Shown: piece after piece, positions 18,020 to 26,647 of the stretch
How positions within the stretch are numbered: position 1 is the stretch's first letter
How the letters are laid out: each line of letters starts with the position of its first letter
Source: Sphingomonas faeni
GTDB taxonomy: Bacteria > Pseudomonadota > Alphaproteobacteria > Sphingomonadales > Sphingomonadaceae
DNA length: 64,000 nucleotides
Assembly: GCF_030817315.1 (NCBI RefSeq)
Contig: NZ_JAUSZF010000004.1
Location: forward strand, 248,001 to 312,000
Direction of reading: 5' to 3'
Notes under the pieces: generated by a model
Told to the model about the DNA's origin: nothing
What the model saw: the letters and a program-made list of their open reading frames with translations, nothing else
The model's database searches: none
Program-made: the position numbers and the translations under genes

Positions 18020-18900
18020 GACCGGCCTCCAGCGATGAAGGAAGCGAGTGCTTCCTTAGGACGATAGCCCTCGATCATCGCGCCATCGGCGCGGACGATG
18101 ACGGGTGTTCCGTTCAGGCCATGCGACCGGGCAAAGCGCTCATTGGCATCAAGGCCCGAGGTGTCGCAGGTGGCGGCGTTGCGCAGTAGCTCGCCGGCAT
18201 AGGCCTGATGAAGCGCGGTCTCGCGGTTCTTGGCGCAATACACCTGATTGGCGAGGTCGCGGCTGCCAAGCACCGAGATCGGACGCTCGACCACCCGGAC
18301 GTTCATCGAACGCAACGTGTTCGACAGAGCGCGGCAGTAGCCACAGCGAAAGTCGCTGAAGACCGTAACCGTCTTGCCCAACTGGTTGCCCCAGACGATT
18401 GCGCCATCCTTGGGGAGGCCGTCGAGCGAGATGCGCGATGGTGTCGCGGGCGCCGTAGATTGCGTACCGGCACCGACCGCCTTGGCAATCGGGGGCTCGC
18501 CGCTGTCAGCCGCGTTGTTGGCTTTGGCGGCCCCGCCGATCAGCGTGTCCGGATTGATCTCGAGCAGACGGGTCGCGGTCAGATCCTGCCGCGTCTCCAT
18601 GTCGTAGACCCGGCCGATGACGAGGTAGCGTCCCGAGCGATCGACGTAGAACAGGTTGTTGCCCGCCGTCACTTCGCACAGGCCATCGACAACCGCGCAG
18701 TCGACCTTGCTGACCTTCGTCTTGGGTAAGCGGGCCTTGAGAAGCGAGATCACCGATGCGTCGACGGGGCGAAGCGCCGCATAGGCCGCTTTTGCGCCGA
18801 TCGCGGCCGCAATGAATGCCGCAACGATCGCGAGGAGGATGAATACCCGTCCCACGGTGACGCGCTGGTCGGCGCTGCTATCAGTTCCGAACATAAACAC
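18016..18900 (-). CDS. dsbC: DsbC-like thiol:disulfide isomerase of the transfer operon
   Basis: This 294-residue membrane-anchored protein has an N-terminal helix (ILLAIVAAFIAAAIGAKAAY). A DsbC-type dimerisation region follows (VDCAVVDGLCEVTAGNNLFY; DRSGRYLVIGRVYDM). The thioredoxin domain has VFSDFRCGYCRAL, a CGYC active site, and the cis-Pro GLNGTPVIV. It probably folds the Cys-rich TraN and TraU and the other secreted tra proteins. It overlaps the 3' end of traB by 20 bp. Confidence 0.92.
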   Translation of the reverse strand: MFMFGTDSSADQRVTVGRVFILLAIVAAFIAAAIGAKAAYAALRPVDASVISLLKARLPKTKVSKVDCAVVDGLCEVTAGNNLFYVDRSGRYLVIGRVYDMETRQDLTATRLLEINPDTLIGGAAKANNAADSGEPPIAKAVGAGTQSTAPATPSRISLDGLPKDGAIVWGNQLGKTVTVFSDFRCGYCRALSNTLRSMNVRVVERPISVLGSRDLANQVYCAKNRETALHQAYAGELLRNAATCDTSGLDANERFARSHGLNGTPVIVRADGAMIEGYRPKEALASFIAGGRS

Positions 18901-20215
18901 CCTCCAGAAAGACGATCTCGACGTCGACGCCGGTCGGCATTTCGATGACCGGCTGGTACTGCTCGGCGCGCTCGATCAGGTATTTCGAGAGGTCCTTGCC
19001 GGACTCCTGCGCACCGCCACCGAGCGCCCGCAGGCCGACGTTCCCGAGGTTCGGCGTGTGATTGATGCCACCGTTGCCGCTGGTCGAAATCGTCGCCAGT
19101 GGCGCGTTGAAAGCGGTGTTGAGCGCGTTGCCCGCCCCGCCAACGAGCCCCGCGAAGAACGCCTGCATCGCCAGCGAGCCTTCGCGGCTAACCACGCGAC
19201 CACGCACGCCGGTCTTGCCGCCAAAGGCGATGAAACCTTTGACCTCGGACTCCGCGTACCGCCCGCCCGGTTGCGGGCAGGTCATCTTCTGAAGCTTGAT
19301 GTAAACCTTCTCGCTCGACAGATCGCCGCGCGCCGCACCGTTGATGAGGCAGCCCTGGATCTTAGTGGTGAGAAGCTTGCCGTTCTGCAGCACCGAACGC
19401 GCTGGCCCGGTGATGCGTAACACCACGGGCAATGGATCGCTCTGGCTGTTGACGCCAGCGGACGCATCGACGCCCACGACGACCTTTGCTGATGCGAAGC
19501 TGTTCGCAGGGAGGTAGTTTGGGCTGTCGGTATAGACCGTGTTGCCCTTCGACACCTTGGAGGCATTGCCAGTCTCGGCCGAGCCGAACGAGACCATTTT
19601 TACTTCGCTGAGGCGGGCGGTCGCAGGCGCTGGACCAGGGCCGGTAGCACCAGGGTTACCGTACAGCGCGGCACTGCCGGGGCCGTACATTGCCTGCGGG
19701 CCGGGTGTCGGTACGGGCACGGCCGCGCGCTCATTGACCTGACGGCGCAGCTGATCGTTCTCGGCCTGATAAGCGGAAACGACACGCTGGCCATCGGCCG
19801 ACATCGACTGGTTCTGGGCGCGCATCGCATCGAGTTGCTCGGCAAGCTGCGCGACGCGGGCGTTGGTGCCTTCGACACCCTTCAGCTGGTTCTCGTTGGA
19901 CTGGAAACGGTTTTCGGACTGCGCCATCCACTCCTGCTCGGACTTGGTCTTATTGGTCATGTCGCTGACCGAGACCGTCTTCTTGTCCGCGCTATCGGGA
20001 TCGATCTTCTTGGGACCATCGTCGCCACCGAAGATCCAAAACGAAGATGCCACCAAGACGACGCCGCACCCGGCGGCGAGCTTCATCTGCTGCTTTTTGC
20101 GGGTCTCGATGTTGCCATCCAGTTCCGAGGCGATCGGGGATACACCGTCACCGTCGCCAGCTTCCGGTGCGTCGAGCGGCTTGCGCTCGCGGGAGAAGAT
20201 ATTCTTGATGCCCAT
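18881..20215 (-). CDS. traB: Conjugal transfer core-complex protein TraB (VirB10-like)
   Basis: This 444-residue protein spans the envelope. A cytoplasmic Pro-poor N-terminus is followed by one inner-membrane helix (LAAGCGVVLVASSFWIFG), a coiled-coil stretch with many Gln and Asn (about residues 85-150), a Pro/Gly linker, and the TrbI/VirB10 beta-barrel domain. Conserved motifs include LPANSFASAKVVVGVDAS, GCLINGAARGDLSSEKVYI and the C-terminal VEIVFLEGVYV. It links energy input to the outer-membrane TraK/TraV ring. Confidence 0.93.
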   Translation of the reverse strand: MGIKNIFSRERKPLDAPEAGDGDGVSPIASELDGNIETRKKQQMKLAAGCGVVLVASSFWIFGGDDGPKKIDPDSADKKTVSVSDMTNKTKSEQEWMAQSENRFQSNENQLKGVEGTNARVAQLAEQLDAMRAQNQSMSADGQRVVSAYQAENDQLRRQVNERAAVPVPTPGPQAMYGPGSAALYGNPGATGPGPAPATARLSEVKMVSFGSAETGNASKVSKGNTVYTDSPNYLPANSFASAKVVVGVDASAGVNSQSDPLPVVLRITGPARSVLQNGKLLTTKIQGCLINGAARGDLSSEKVYIKLQKMTCPQPGGRYAESEVKGFIAFGGKTGVRGRVVSREGSLAMQAFFAGLVGGAGNALNTAFNAPLATISTSGNGGINHTPNLGNVGLRALGGGAQESGKDLSKYLIERAEQYQPVIEMPTGVDVEIVFLEGVYVRN

Positions 20216-20218
20216 GAC

Positions 20219-21037
20219 TTAGTTTCCGTTCCGCGAGACGAGGTAAGCGGTCGTGACCCGACCGGGCGCGAGCTTGGGTTCGGCGATCGACACCGCGAGC
20301 GCGCTAGGCGGAGCGACGCTCGCCTCGGTCAGCGTGGTTTCCTTGGTGCCTTTGTTTTCGATGCGCAGGACGCGACCGGTGAGGGCTTCGCCGCGATATT
20401 CAGAGATCATCTGGACCTTGAGGTCGCCGACATAGACAGGCTTGAGCGAGCGCTGACGCATCTCGAAGCCGTCGACCGTCTTGTTGGCGTACATCGCCTG
20501 CACGAGCGTCACCGCAGCCTCCTCCGGCGAGGATGTCTGTGCTACCTTGGTGGTCGTGCCGGCTTCCGCGGCGTCCGCCTTGGCGATCGCCGGGTTCGAG
20601 ACGAACACCTGCACAGCCTGGTCGCCGCTTATCCGGCACTGGAACTTGTAGACGTAGCCGCGCTTGCTGGTGCCGAAGAACGATAGAAGCTGGCGGCCGA
20701 AGCCTTCCGGCACCGACAGGTAGATGTCGCCACGGACCGGCTCGTTGACGACAGAGAAGTCGTCGGAGGGGTTGCCGGTGTTGATCTTGGACACACCCGC
20801 GAACTCGTCGCCGACAAGGCTGATCCGGGTGAGATCCTTGGCGGAGGCATTGCAGGAGACCTGCGCGCCGTCGTCGGCCATCAGCGTCTGGTCAGCGGCC
20901 GCGAAGGCGGGCGCCGCAAAGACGAAGAGGGCAACAGCAATCAACGCCGCGCCAACGATGCGGCTCAGCCAGCAGAAGGTGCGGGTGGAGAGGGCAGTGC
21001 CGAGTGCGGCGCTACCGATGGCATAGATTGGGGTCAC
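20219..21037 (-). CDS. traK: Conjugal transfer secretin-like protein TraK (VirB9-like)
   Basis: This is a 272-residue exported protein; the signal sequence AALIAVALFVFAAPAFAAAD is preceded by an unusually long N-terminus, so an internal start is possible. The mature part has the TraK pattern: LTRISLVGDEFAGVSKIN, DIYLSVPEGF and, near the end, RVTTAYLVSRNGN. TraK forms the outer-membrane core ring with TraB and TraV. It lies 3 bp from traB and overlaps traE by 4 bp. Confidence 0.9.
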   Translation of the reverse strand: MTPIYAIGSAALGTALSTRTFCWLSRIVGAALIAVALFVFAAPAFAAADQTLMADDGAQVSCNASAKDLTRISLVGDEFAGVSKINTGNPSDDFSVVNEPVRGDIYLSVPEGFGRQLLSFFGTSKRGYVYKFQCRISGDQAVQVFVSNPAIAKADAAEAGTTTKVAQTSSPEEAAVTLVQAMYANKTVDGFEMRQRSLKPVYVGDLKVQMISEYRGEALTGRVLRIENKGTKETTLTEASVAPPSALAVSIAEPKLAPGRVTTAYLVSRNGN

Positions 21038-21606
21038 ATCATGGCTCCCGGGCGGGTCTTGGGCTGGACCATGCTGAAGCCCACAAGCTTCAGGGTCATG
21101 CCGGCATATTCCCAGTCGTAGACAAAGGTACGCTGCTCGGAGGAAACGACCTTTTGACCGATGACTGTGTTGAGCTTTCCAGTGACCGTCGACTGGAGCG
21201 CCTTGGGGTCGATCTCCATACCGTCGAGCGTGAAATACTGCGACATGCTCGAGCCGCGCTGCTCATCAACGATCTTGAGCAGGTCGGCTTTGATCTTGCC
21301 CTGCGATTTAGGCGAGACGATCGCGAGGACCGACTTCATCCAGTAATCGAGACTGCTTGGGGTGCGGTTGAGCGTCAGCACGGCCGTGTCACGGGTCACA
21401 AGCTCCAGATACTCGCGCGAGACGCCAGACGTGGACAGCGTGACCGACGAGCCAAGAACAGGCTGCAGCACTATTTCCCGACTGCGCGTTGCCGACATCA
21501 AAAGCAGAAGCGCGACAATTCCTGCGAGAACCAGCGCGGCGATGCCGAGGACATTGCGCTGGCGGAGGACGCGCTGCGACTGCGCGTGCTGATAGCTAAA
21601 ATCCAT
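21034..21606 (-). CDS. traE: Conjugal transfer protein TraE (VirB8-like)
   Basis: This is a 190-residue protein with one N-terminal membrane helix (LGIAALVLAGIVALLLLMSA) and a periplasmic domain. The TraE pattern is seen in SREYLELVTRDTAVLTLNRT and VFVYDWEYAGMTLKLVGF-like RTFVYDWEYAGMTLKL. It is the inner-membrane scaffold of F-type systems. It sits 1 bp after traL, as in F. Confidence 0.92.
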   Translation of the reverse strand: MDFSYQHAQSQRVLRQRNVLGIAALVLAGIVALLLLMSATRSREIVLQPVLGSSVTLSTSGVSREYLELVTRDTAVLTLNRTPSSLDYWMKSVLAIVSPKSQGKIKADLLKIVDEQRGSSMSQYFTLDGMEIDPKALQSTVTGKLNTVIGQKVVSSEQRTFVYDWEYAGMTLKLVGFSMVQPKTRPGAMM

Positions 21607-21607
21607 G

Positions 21608-21901
21608 TTAGCCCACCATCAGTCGGAGGTAGGAAGGTGGCGTGGCGCGGAGCGACGGGAAGCCGCCTGGCAGATGCCAATACGCCAAATGAATCAGCCA
21701 CGAAGTCGCCCGCCCCGCCTTGGCCCTCCTAAGAGCCCACCAGCCTAGGACGGCTAAGCCGATCCCGATGACGATGTGTTGGGACAGGATCCCCCAGGTG
21801 AAGGGGATAACCATCGCGAGGAACTCGTCGAGCGTCCAGAACCCGATCAGCTCAGGATCGTCGAGGTGCGATGGGATCACGTACTTATCGGCTGACATCA
21901 C
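21608..21901 (-). CDS. traL: Conjugal transfer protein TraL
   Basis: This is a 97-residue inner-membrane protein. The N-terminal IPSHLDDPELIGFWTLDEF is the TraL signature. Two close membrane helices follow (LAMVIPFTWGILSQHIVIGI and GLAVLGWWALRRAK). It is a small VirB3-like component needed for pilus assembly, between traA and traE as in F. Confidence 0.93.
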   Translation of the reverse strand: MMSADKYVIPSHLDDPELIGFWTLDEFLAMVIPFTWGILSQHIVIGIGLAVLGWWALRRAKAGRATSWLIHLAYWHLPGGFPSLRATPPSYLRLMVG

Positions 21902-21957
21902 GCCACCTTCAAAGACGATGCCGGCGAAGCTGCTATCAACGCCGGCACGAAGTCGGT

Positions 21958-22278
21958 TCAGATGGTGGCGGTGACCGTCGAGGTGACGATTGGGATGCCG
22001 GTACCGGCACCGACGCCCACACCGACCGGGATCGCGACCTGGCCGAGCGAGAAGCGGCCCGAGGCCAGGCCGACGACGCCGCCAGCAAGCGACAGGACGG
22101 TGATGATCTTGCCGCCCGAACCTTCAAGGAAGCCGGTGAACGCTTCGAGCGCCGTGTTGAACGTGGCGTCTGCACCGGCGAATGCCGGGGATGCCAGAAC
22201 AGCAGATGCGGCTGCCGCACCGATGACCGCCAGGGCGGTCGTCTCGGCGCGACGGCCGATCTTGAGCATGGTCTTCAT
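21958..22278 (-). CDS. traA: Conjugal pilin TraA
   Basis: This is a 106-residue prepilin. A long leader with a twin-basic start (MLKIGRRAETTALAVIGAAA) ends at ASPAFA, giving a mature pilin of about 72 residues, the size of F pilin. The mature part has two hydrophobic helices (TVLSLAGGVVGLASG and VAIPVGVGVGAGTGIPIV) separated by a short basic turn. It is the first gene of the operon, read away from the control region. Identification rests on size, leader and position. Confidence 0.85.
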   Translation of the reverse strand: MKTMLKIGRRAETTALAVIGAAAASAVLASPAFAGADATFNTALEAFTGFLEGSGGKIITVLSLAGGVVGLASGRFSLGQVAIPVGVGVGAGTGIPIVTSTVTATI

Positions 22279-22445
22279 GGTAGGGATTCTCCTTCGATCG
22301 AGCGCATTTCAGAGCGCCCAAGAGGAGACTGGCCGGCACGAATCTTTAGCCGCAAACGGAAACCGTCGGAACGATGCGAAAGCTTATGCTTTTCTTCTTA
22401 ATTCAGCGTGATTTTGCCGTTTGCGAATCACAGCGCCCGTCTGAG

Positions 22446-22485
22446 CCGGGCGCCTGCCCGGAAATCCAGGGCACCTGCCCGGAAA
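22446..22485. promoter_or_regulatory. Paired palindromes in the traA control region
   Basis: Two near-identical 17-bp copies, GGGC(G/A)CCTGCCCGGAAA, start at 22448 and 22469, exactly 21 bp apart (two helical turns). The first is part of a perfect palindrome CCGGGC-GCCT-GCCCGG. They lie 168 bp upstream of traA and 150 bp before the divergent gene at 22634. Tandem phased palindromes are typical of operators, so this may be where the local regulator controls transfer. The rest of the 22279-22633 gap holds no other ORF I would support. Confidence 0.45.
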
Positions 22486-22633
22486 GCGCGGGCAGACTGT
22501 TTTGGGATATCCGGTCATCCAGTTTGGCATCCAGATCGTAACTGGTTTAGCCGTTACGCCGCAGGATGCGGCCTATCCTTTTCACGAGTATGCCGGGGGA
22601 AGCTGAGGTCGGAAGTGGACTCGAGATTGAAGG

Positions 22634-23113
22634 TTGACCAAAGTGACGGCTGAAAAGGCGTATCATATTTCCGTTTCGGATCACTATTTCCGCCTAACCA
22701 GCGAAGGTATCCGACTTCTGTCGAACAAGCATCATTCGTACTATTCTTTATCTATGGTCATAAACGAGCGCGCGGAACGGGCTTCCTACCTGGTAGATAG
22801 TTACGACGCTGACGATATGCGAAACCATCTTCGCATAATCTCCAGCGAGGGCGAGGTCGAGATCGACTTCACTATTCTAGAGACCAGCTCCAGCACGATC
22901 GAGGCAGCTGCTCTCTCGTTTGGTGAGGCACTCGGGCAGGAGGTTCTCTTACCTGATGCTGTGTCGCTGATACTTTTTGACCTCATTGTCGAGCGTAATG
23001 CTACGGAGGTTCTTACGAAGCTTGGGCTTTCCGCCTCTGAGGCCGAAAGTTATCGCGTTTCCTTGAAGAAGAAAGACGCGAACGTCATCCCGTTGCGGCC
23101 TAAACGGTCATAA
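22634..23113 (+). CDS. Unknown protein divergent from the tra operon
   Basis: This is a 159-residue protein with TTG as first possible start at 22634 and GTG at 22643 as an alternative. It begins with AYHISVSDHYFRLTSEGIRL and ends in a basic tail (KKKDANVIPLRPKRS). The middle is a mixed helix/strand, acidic region (EVEIDFTILETSSSTIEAAA). No signal peptide or membrane helix is visible. Base composition is lower in GC than the tra genes. It is divergent from traA and co-directional with an HTH gene 75 bp downstream. I recognise no family; a role in transfer control is inferred from place only. Confidence 0.6.
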   Translation: MTKVTAEKAYHISVSDHYFRLTSEGIRLLSNKHHSYYSLSMVINERAERASYLVDSYDADDMRNHLRIISSEGEVEIDFTILETSSSTIEAAALSFGEALGQEVLLPDAVSLILFDLIVERNATEVLTKLGLSASEAESYRVSLKKKDANVIPLRPKRS

Positions 23114-23187
23114 CCGTTTGTTTCGAACCGGCTTAGGGTTGCTTTTTACAATTCGGTGAGTTTACCCATGAGCAATCAGCCGGGAGA

Positions 23188-23712
23188 ATGGCGATGGGCG
23201 AAGCGACGCGAAGTTGGGCGGAAAACCCACCGGGGGCAATTCCAAGTTTCGAGTTAGAAGATTACATTTTAGCCAGGATGGATCTCGCACGGGTGAGCGT
23301 CAGGGAACTGGCGACTCTAACAAAAATTGGTCGAAGCCGTCTCCATGACGGGCTTCACCGTAAGGTCGACAAGCGTATCGCCCTCAAGATGCCAGAGATT
23401 GCAGCTATCCTTGAGGCGTTGGGCATTAGCAAAATCGAAGCCATGTATGCTCAGGAGATGCTTCAAAAGAACGCGGCGGGAGTCGACCTAAAGGACCTCC
23501 TGAAGGTCATATCGATGGTGTTGGGCGTCGTGACTGGGCTCCCTGAGCAAATTATTACCGTTGTAAGGCATGTCGACGGTCTCGGTTTTGACGATGTTCG
23601 ACCTGAGCACGGCGAAGCTGCCCAAGAGCTGATAGTGCGGGCCATTCAGGTAGAATACCAAAAGATCGGTAAGCGCCGGTCCCAACGACTTGACGAGTTT
23701 GGGGAAGAATAA
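23188..23712 (+). CDS. HTH-containing probable regulator next to the tra control region
   Basis: This is a 174-residue protein. Residues about 25-75 (VSVRELATLTKIGRSRLHDG, then KMPEIAAILEALGIS) read like an XRE-type helix-turn-helix. The C-terminal 100 residues contain a hydrophobic stretch (LKDLLKVISMVLGVVTGLPE) and an amphipathic tail. The best start is the ATG at 23188 or the in-frame ATG at 23194, behind a GGGAGAATG site. It sits between the tra promoter and the replication iterons and could repress transfer or adjust copy number. The family is not otherwise known to me. Confidence 0.6.
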   Translation: MAMGEATRSWAENPPGAIPSFELEDYILARMDLARVSVRELATLTKIGRSRLHDGLHRKVDKRIALKMPEIAAILEALGISKIEAMYAQEMLQKNAAGVDLKDLLKVISMVLGVVTGLPEQIITVVRHVDGLGFDDVRPEHGEAAQELIVRAIQVEYQKIGKRRSQRLDEFGEE

Positions 23713-23771
23713 CGGTCGCCGCTTGGCGACGCCGCGATGACACCGTTTTCACCCCATCGCGGGCTCAGTGA

Positions 23772-23958
23772 GATAGGGTAACTGAAAGCACGAGCGATAC
23801 TCTAAGCTGATACCCTCAGCGAGCGACGGGCGTGTCGCGTTTCGACGTGCCTCTCGTGCTTTCAGTTACTCTATCTAATGAAGCCGTTTTTTGGTGCGTC
23901 CGACATACGGAAACTGAAAGCACGAGAATTTCCTCGTTAAAGAAACCGAAAGCACGAG
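23772..23958. repeat. Iteron cluster upstream of repC (candidate origin)
   Basis: Four copies of a 23-bp repeat with core GTAACTGAAAGCACGAG occur here. Copy 1 (23772-23794, plus) and copy 2 (23853-23875, minus) are full copies in head-to-head orientation. Copies 3 (23904-23926) and 4 (23936-23958) are plus-strand and keep mainly the 3' part CGAAAGCACGAG/CTGAAAGCACGAG. Repeats like these are initiator-binding sites. The 23713-24238 gap has no supportable gene; an ORF through the repeats is an accident. Confidence 0.8.
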
Positions 23959-24238
23959 CCAACGGGAGCGACTTCCCACGCCACTGCCGTTTAGGCTGTG
24001 GCTATCGCCGGTTCCAGAATCACGGGAGGCGATCTCGAGGTCGCTTGGTCTCGCGAAACCTAATTGAGGGAATGCCGTGCAAAGAAGAAAAGCCCGGCAA
24101 TAGGTCGGAGCTTTCGAAATTTCGGAAGTGCTGCGTAACTACAGCGGCATAGCCAAATTACGATGATGCAGCGGGAATGCGTGCCTAGCGCGCCACGGAC
24201 TTCTGCGTCCGCACGGAAATCCAAAGGGGGTTCTCCGA

Positions 24239-25588
24239 ATGAATTCTATTACCTTCGCTCCAGGGGCGGGCCATCGGCGAGTAGACGAACGCACAGTGTC
24301 AATTGGACGGATCGCTGAAAGCTTTTCCGGGCTTCCCGAACGCGTAAGTCATCGGCATGTTCTAACAGCGTTCAAACGAGCCGCTCCCTACATTGGCGTA
24401 CCGCCTCGCCTTGTGCATGCGGTTGACACGCTGATGAGTTGGTCTCGGGAGGTAGACTGGAGTGAGGGACAGCGCCCGATTGTCTTTCCCTCTAACGAAA
24501 CGCTCAGTCAAAAGCTTGGAATTGGTGTTCGGCAGCTTCAAAAGCTGCTGGACAGTGCAACGCGGTGGGGGCTGGTTGCTCACCGCGACAGCGCCAACGG
24601 CAAGCGTATCGGAGCAAGGGGAAAAGACGGCCGGCTGATCTATGCTTACGGGATAGATCTCAGCCCGCTTGGCGTGCGCTACGATGAGTTCGTCCGCATA
24701 GCTGACGAGGGGACAGAGGCGGATTTACGCATAAATGTTCTTCGAAAGCGCGTTACCGCAGCCCGTCGCCGCATCAGCAGCCTGGTGCAGCTTATCATCG
24801 ACGAGGAGATCGGAGGCGTCGATGCAACCGGCATCATCGAAACCACTCAGTTGGCTACTCACCAGATGCGGAAGGTTCGGGATGAACGTTTGCTCCAGGC
24901 TTGCGCTTCAGAGCTGGAAGGCCATGCAGCAGCGCTAGACGAGTGCATTAGGACGGTTTCCGCGAGGGACAACGAGGAACTCGAACAGGTAAATGATTCA
25001 CCCTCGGGCGTCTTTAACGACACCCACTATACAACTACAAAACAACCATCCATTGCTAAAGCAAATTACTGTAGGAGCTCGGCGGAACGCAGTAGCGGAC
25101 GAGGCTACGACGTCCGTAACAACGAGCCGCAGAGTGAAGTCGAGGCGGACCTAGCCCATCATGGCGTTGATCCGAGCTTTATTGCCGCTGTGGCTCCTGA
25201 ATTCATTTCGTGTCCTCCCGAGCAAATGACATGGGGTATTGTCATCGGTGACGCCGAGAGGCTCATCGTCCAGGCTGCAATCCCAGCCAATGTTTGGCGT
25301 GAGGCTTGTCGACTAATGGGTCAGAAAGGCGCGGCGGCGTCGGTTATCGCGACGGCTCATAAACACGTTCGAGGCGATGTCGATCGTCCCGGAGCGTATC
25401 TTCGCGGCATGAACAAGAACGCCGCCTCGGGAAAACTGAACTTGGGGCGGACTTTTCATGGCCTGAAGGACCACGCCAAAAGGCAACCAGTCCGATCGCT
25501 ATCGTGCAGCTCAGACCTTCGATCCGTCGGCCAGCTTTTGGCGACGGCACTGAGGTCCGCTGGTCGGGTCGAGCCGGCATTGCTGTGA
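24239..25588 (+). CDS. repC: RepC-like plasmid replication initiator
   Basis: This is a 449-residue protein with an AAAGGGGG ribosome-binding site before the ATG. Residues about 35-140 carry the RepC N-terminal domain: VLTAFKRAAPYIGVPPRLVH, FPSNETLSQKLGIGVRQLQK (winged HTH) and LIYAYGIDLSPLGVR. The C-terminal domain (about 310-420) has QMTWGIVIGDAERLIVQAAI and RPGAYLRGMNKNAASGKLNL, also typical of RepC. Here it is not preceded by repA/repB partition genes but by iterons, and an RPA-type initiator follows. An AT-rich stretch lies inside the gene near 25010-25075. Confidence 0.88.
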   Translation: MNSITFAPGAGHRRVDERTVSIGRIAESFSGLPERVSHRHVLTAFKRAAPYIGVPPRLVHAVDTLMSWSREVDWSEGQRPIVFPSNETLSQKLGIGVRQLQKLLDSATRWGLVAHRDSANGKRIGARGKDGRLIYAYGIDLSPLGVRYDEFVRIADEGTEADLRINVLRKRVTAARRRISSLVQLIIDEEIGGVDATGIIETTQLATHQMRKVRDERLLQACASELEGHAAALDECIRTVSARDNEELEQVNDSPSGVFNDTHYTTTKQPSIAKANYCRSSAERSSGRGYDVRNNEPQSEVEADLAHHGVDPSFIAAVAPEFISCPPEQMTWGIVIGDAERLIVQAAIPANVWREACRLMGQKGAAASVIATAHKHVRGDVDRPGAYLRGMNKNAASGKLNLGRTFHGLKDHAKRQPVRSLSCSSDLRSVGQLLATALRSAGRVEPALL

Positions 25589-25593
25589 GAGAG

Positions 25594-25705
25594 GATAGGG
25601 TAACCGAAAGCACGAGGTCGAGCGCCGCCTTTCGTCGTACCCTGACGAGATCCGGCGCTCGCGACCGATTGAACCGCAAAAGCTCGTGCTTTCAGTTACC
25701 CTATG
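25594..25705. repeat. Second iteron pair, upstream of repA
   Basis: Two more copies of the same 23-bp repeat are found, in head-to-head orientation: 25594-25616 (plus, GATAGGGTAACCGAAAGCAC then GAG) and 25683-25705 (minus). They fill most of the 180-bp gap between repC and repA. The arrangement copies that in front of repC (plus and minus copy about 60-70 bp apart), so both initiator genes sit behind an inverted pair of the same site. Confidence 0.8.
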
Positions 25706-25771
25706 TTCGACTGGGGGTGATTCGAGAGGATAGAATGGTAAGAAGGGGGTGTATTGCAAAGGGGATCGACG

Positions 25772-26647
25772 ATGGCGAAATCACCAGCGATAGCGCGGCA
25801 GATTTCACTGTTCGACATGGACAGCCCGCTTCACGGAAAAGTCCGCGGCGAGCGGAGCATCATGGACTACCCGTTCTTCGTGCTTTCAAAGAATGCGCAC
25901 CTTGAGCCTATCGAGTACAAGCATGACCAGGTGACCATTCAGATCCGGCCAAGTGCGACCGGTGTTGCGACGATGTGGGACAAGGAAATCCTTCTGTATG
26001 TCGCCTCCCTCGTTGCGCAGGCGATAGCTGATGGTCAGATCTCAGACGAAGACGTGACCTTTTCAGCTCATGACTTTTTCCGCATCACCGGAGTCGAGCG
26101 ACCATCGGTACGCGATTACCGGCGCTTTGGCGAAGCGCTGGAACGCCTTCAGGGCACTCAGATAAAGACTAATATCGAGACCGGATCGAAAATTGACCGT
26201 GGCTGGTTCTCGTGGCTGTCCGAAGCGCAGGTCGAGTACGAGAAAATGGCGAACGGAGACGAAGTTCTTCGCTACGTGCGCGTCCGCCCATGCAATTGGC
26301 TATACCGCGCGATCAAACGTGATCAGCGGATCTACCATTATCACCATGACTATTTTCGTTTGGGTGCAATCGAACGTCGCCTTTACGAAATCGCGCATTG
26401 TTACTGCGAAGCCGGTCCAATCGACATTAATCTCGAGGAACTGCATCATAAGATTGGGTCTATGGGTCCAATGAAACGGCTAAAGCAGCTTCTCAAGAGC
26501 ATCGAAGCAGAAAACCGGCTGCCAGAGTATGACGTCAGTTTAGTCGAGGTTGTATCCGGCGAACGAACAGACTCGATCGGTCGTCGCCGAAAATCTGTCA
26601 CCACATCGGTTCGCATGAAGCCTAGGCAGAGGTCAATTTCTGCTTAG
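25772..26647 (+). CDS. repA: Replication initiator protein RepA (RPA family)
   Basis: This is a 291-residue protein. The start is the ATG at 25772 with AAAGGGG 8 bp upstream; an in-frame TTG at 25754 is weaker. Key stretches are QISLFDMDSPLHGKVRGERS, MDYPFFVLSKN, EILLYVASLVAQAIADGQIS and RYVRVRPCNWLYRAI, which fit the replication initiator protein A family of alphaproteobacterial plasmids. It shares iterons with the repC gene upstream. Its 3' end overlaps the convergent transglycosylase gene by 4 bp. Confidence 0.88.
   Translation: MAKSPAIARQISLFDMDSPLHGKVRGERSIMDYPFFVLSKNAHLEPIEYKHDQVTIQIRPSATGVATMWDKEILLYVASLVAQAIADGQISDEDVTFSAHDFFRITGVERPSVRDYRRFGEALERLQGTQIKTNIETGSKIDRGWFSWLSEAQVEYEKMANGDEVLRYVRVRPCNWLYRAIKRDQRIYHYHHDYFRLGAIERRLYEIAHCYCEAGPIDINLEELHHKIGSMGPMKRLKQLLKSIEAENRLPEYDVSLVEVVSGERTDSIGRRRKSVTTSVRMKPRQRSISA

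Noticed and set aside
23832..24152. 106-residue plus-strand ORF
   Set aside because: It runs through three iterons, has no good ribosome-binding site and no recognisable sequence.
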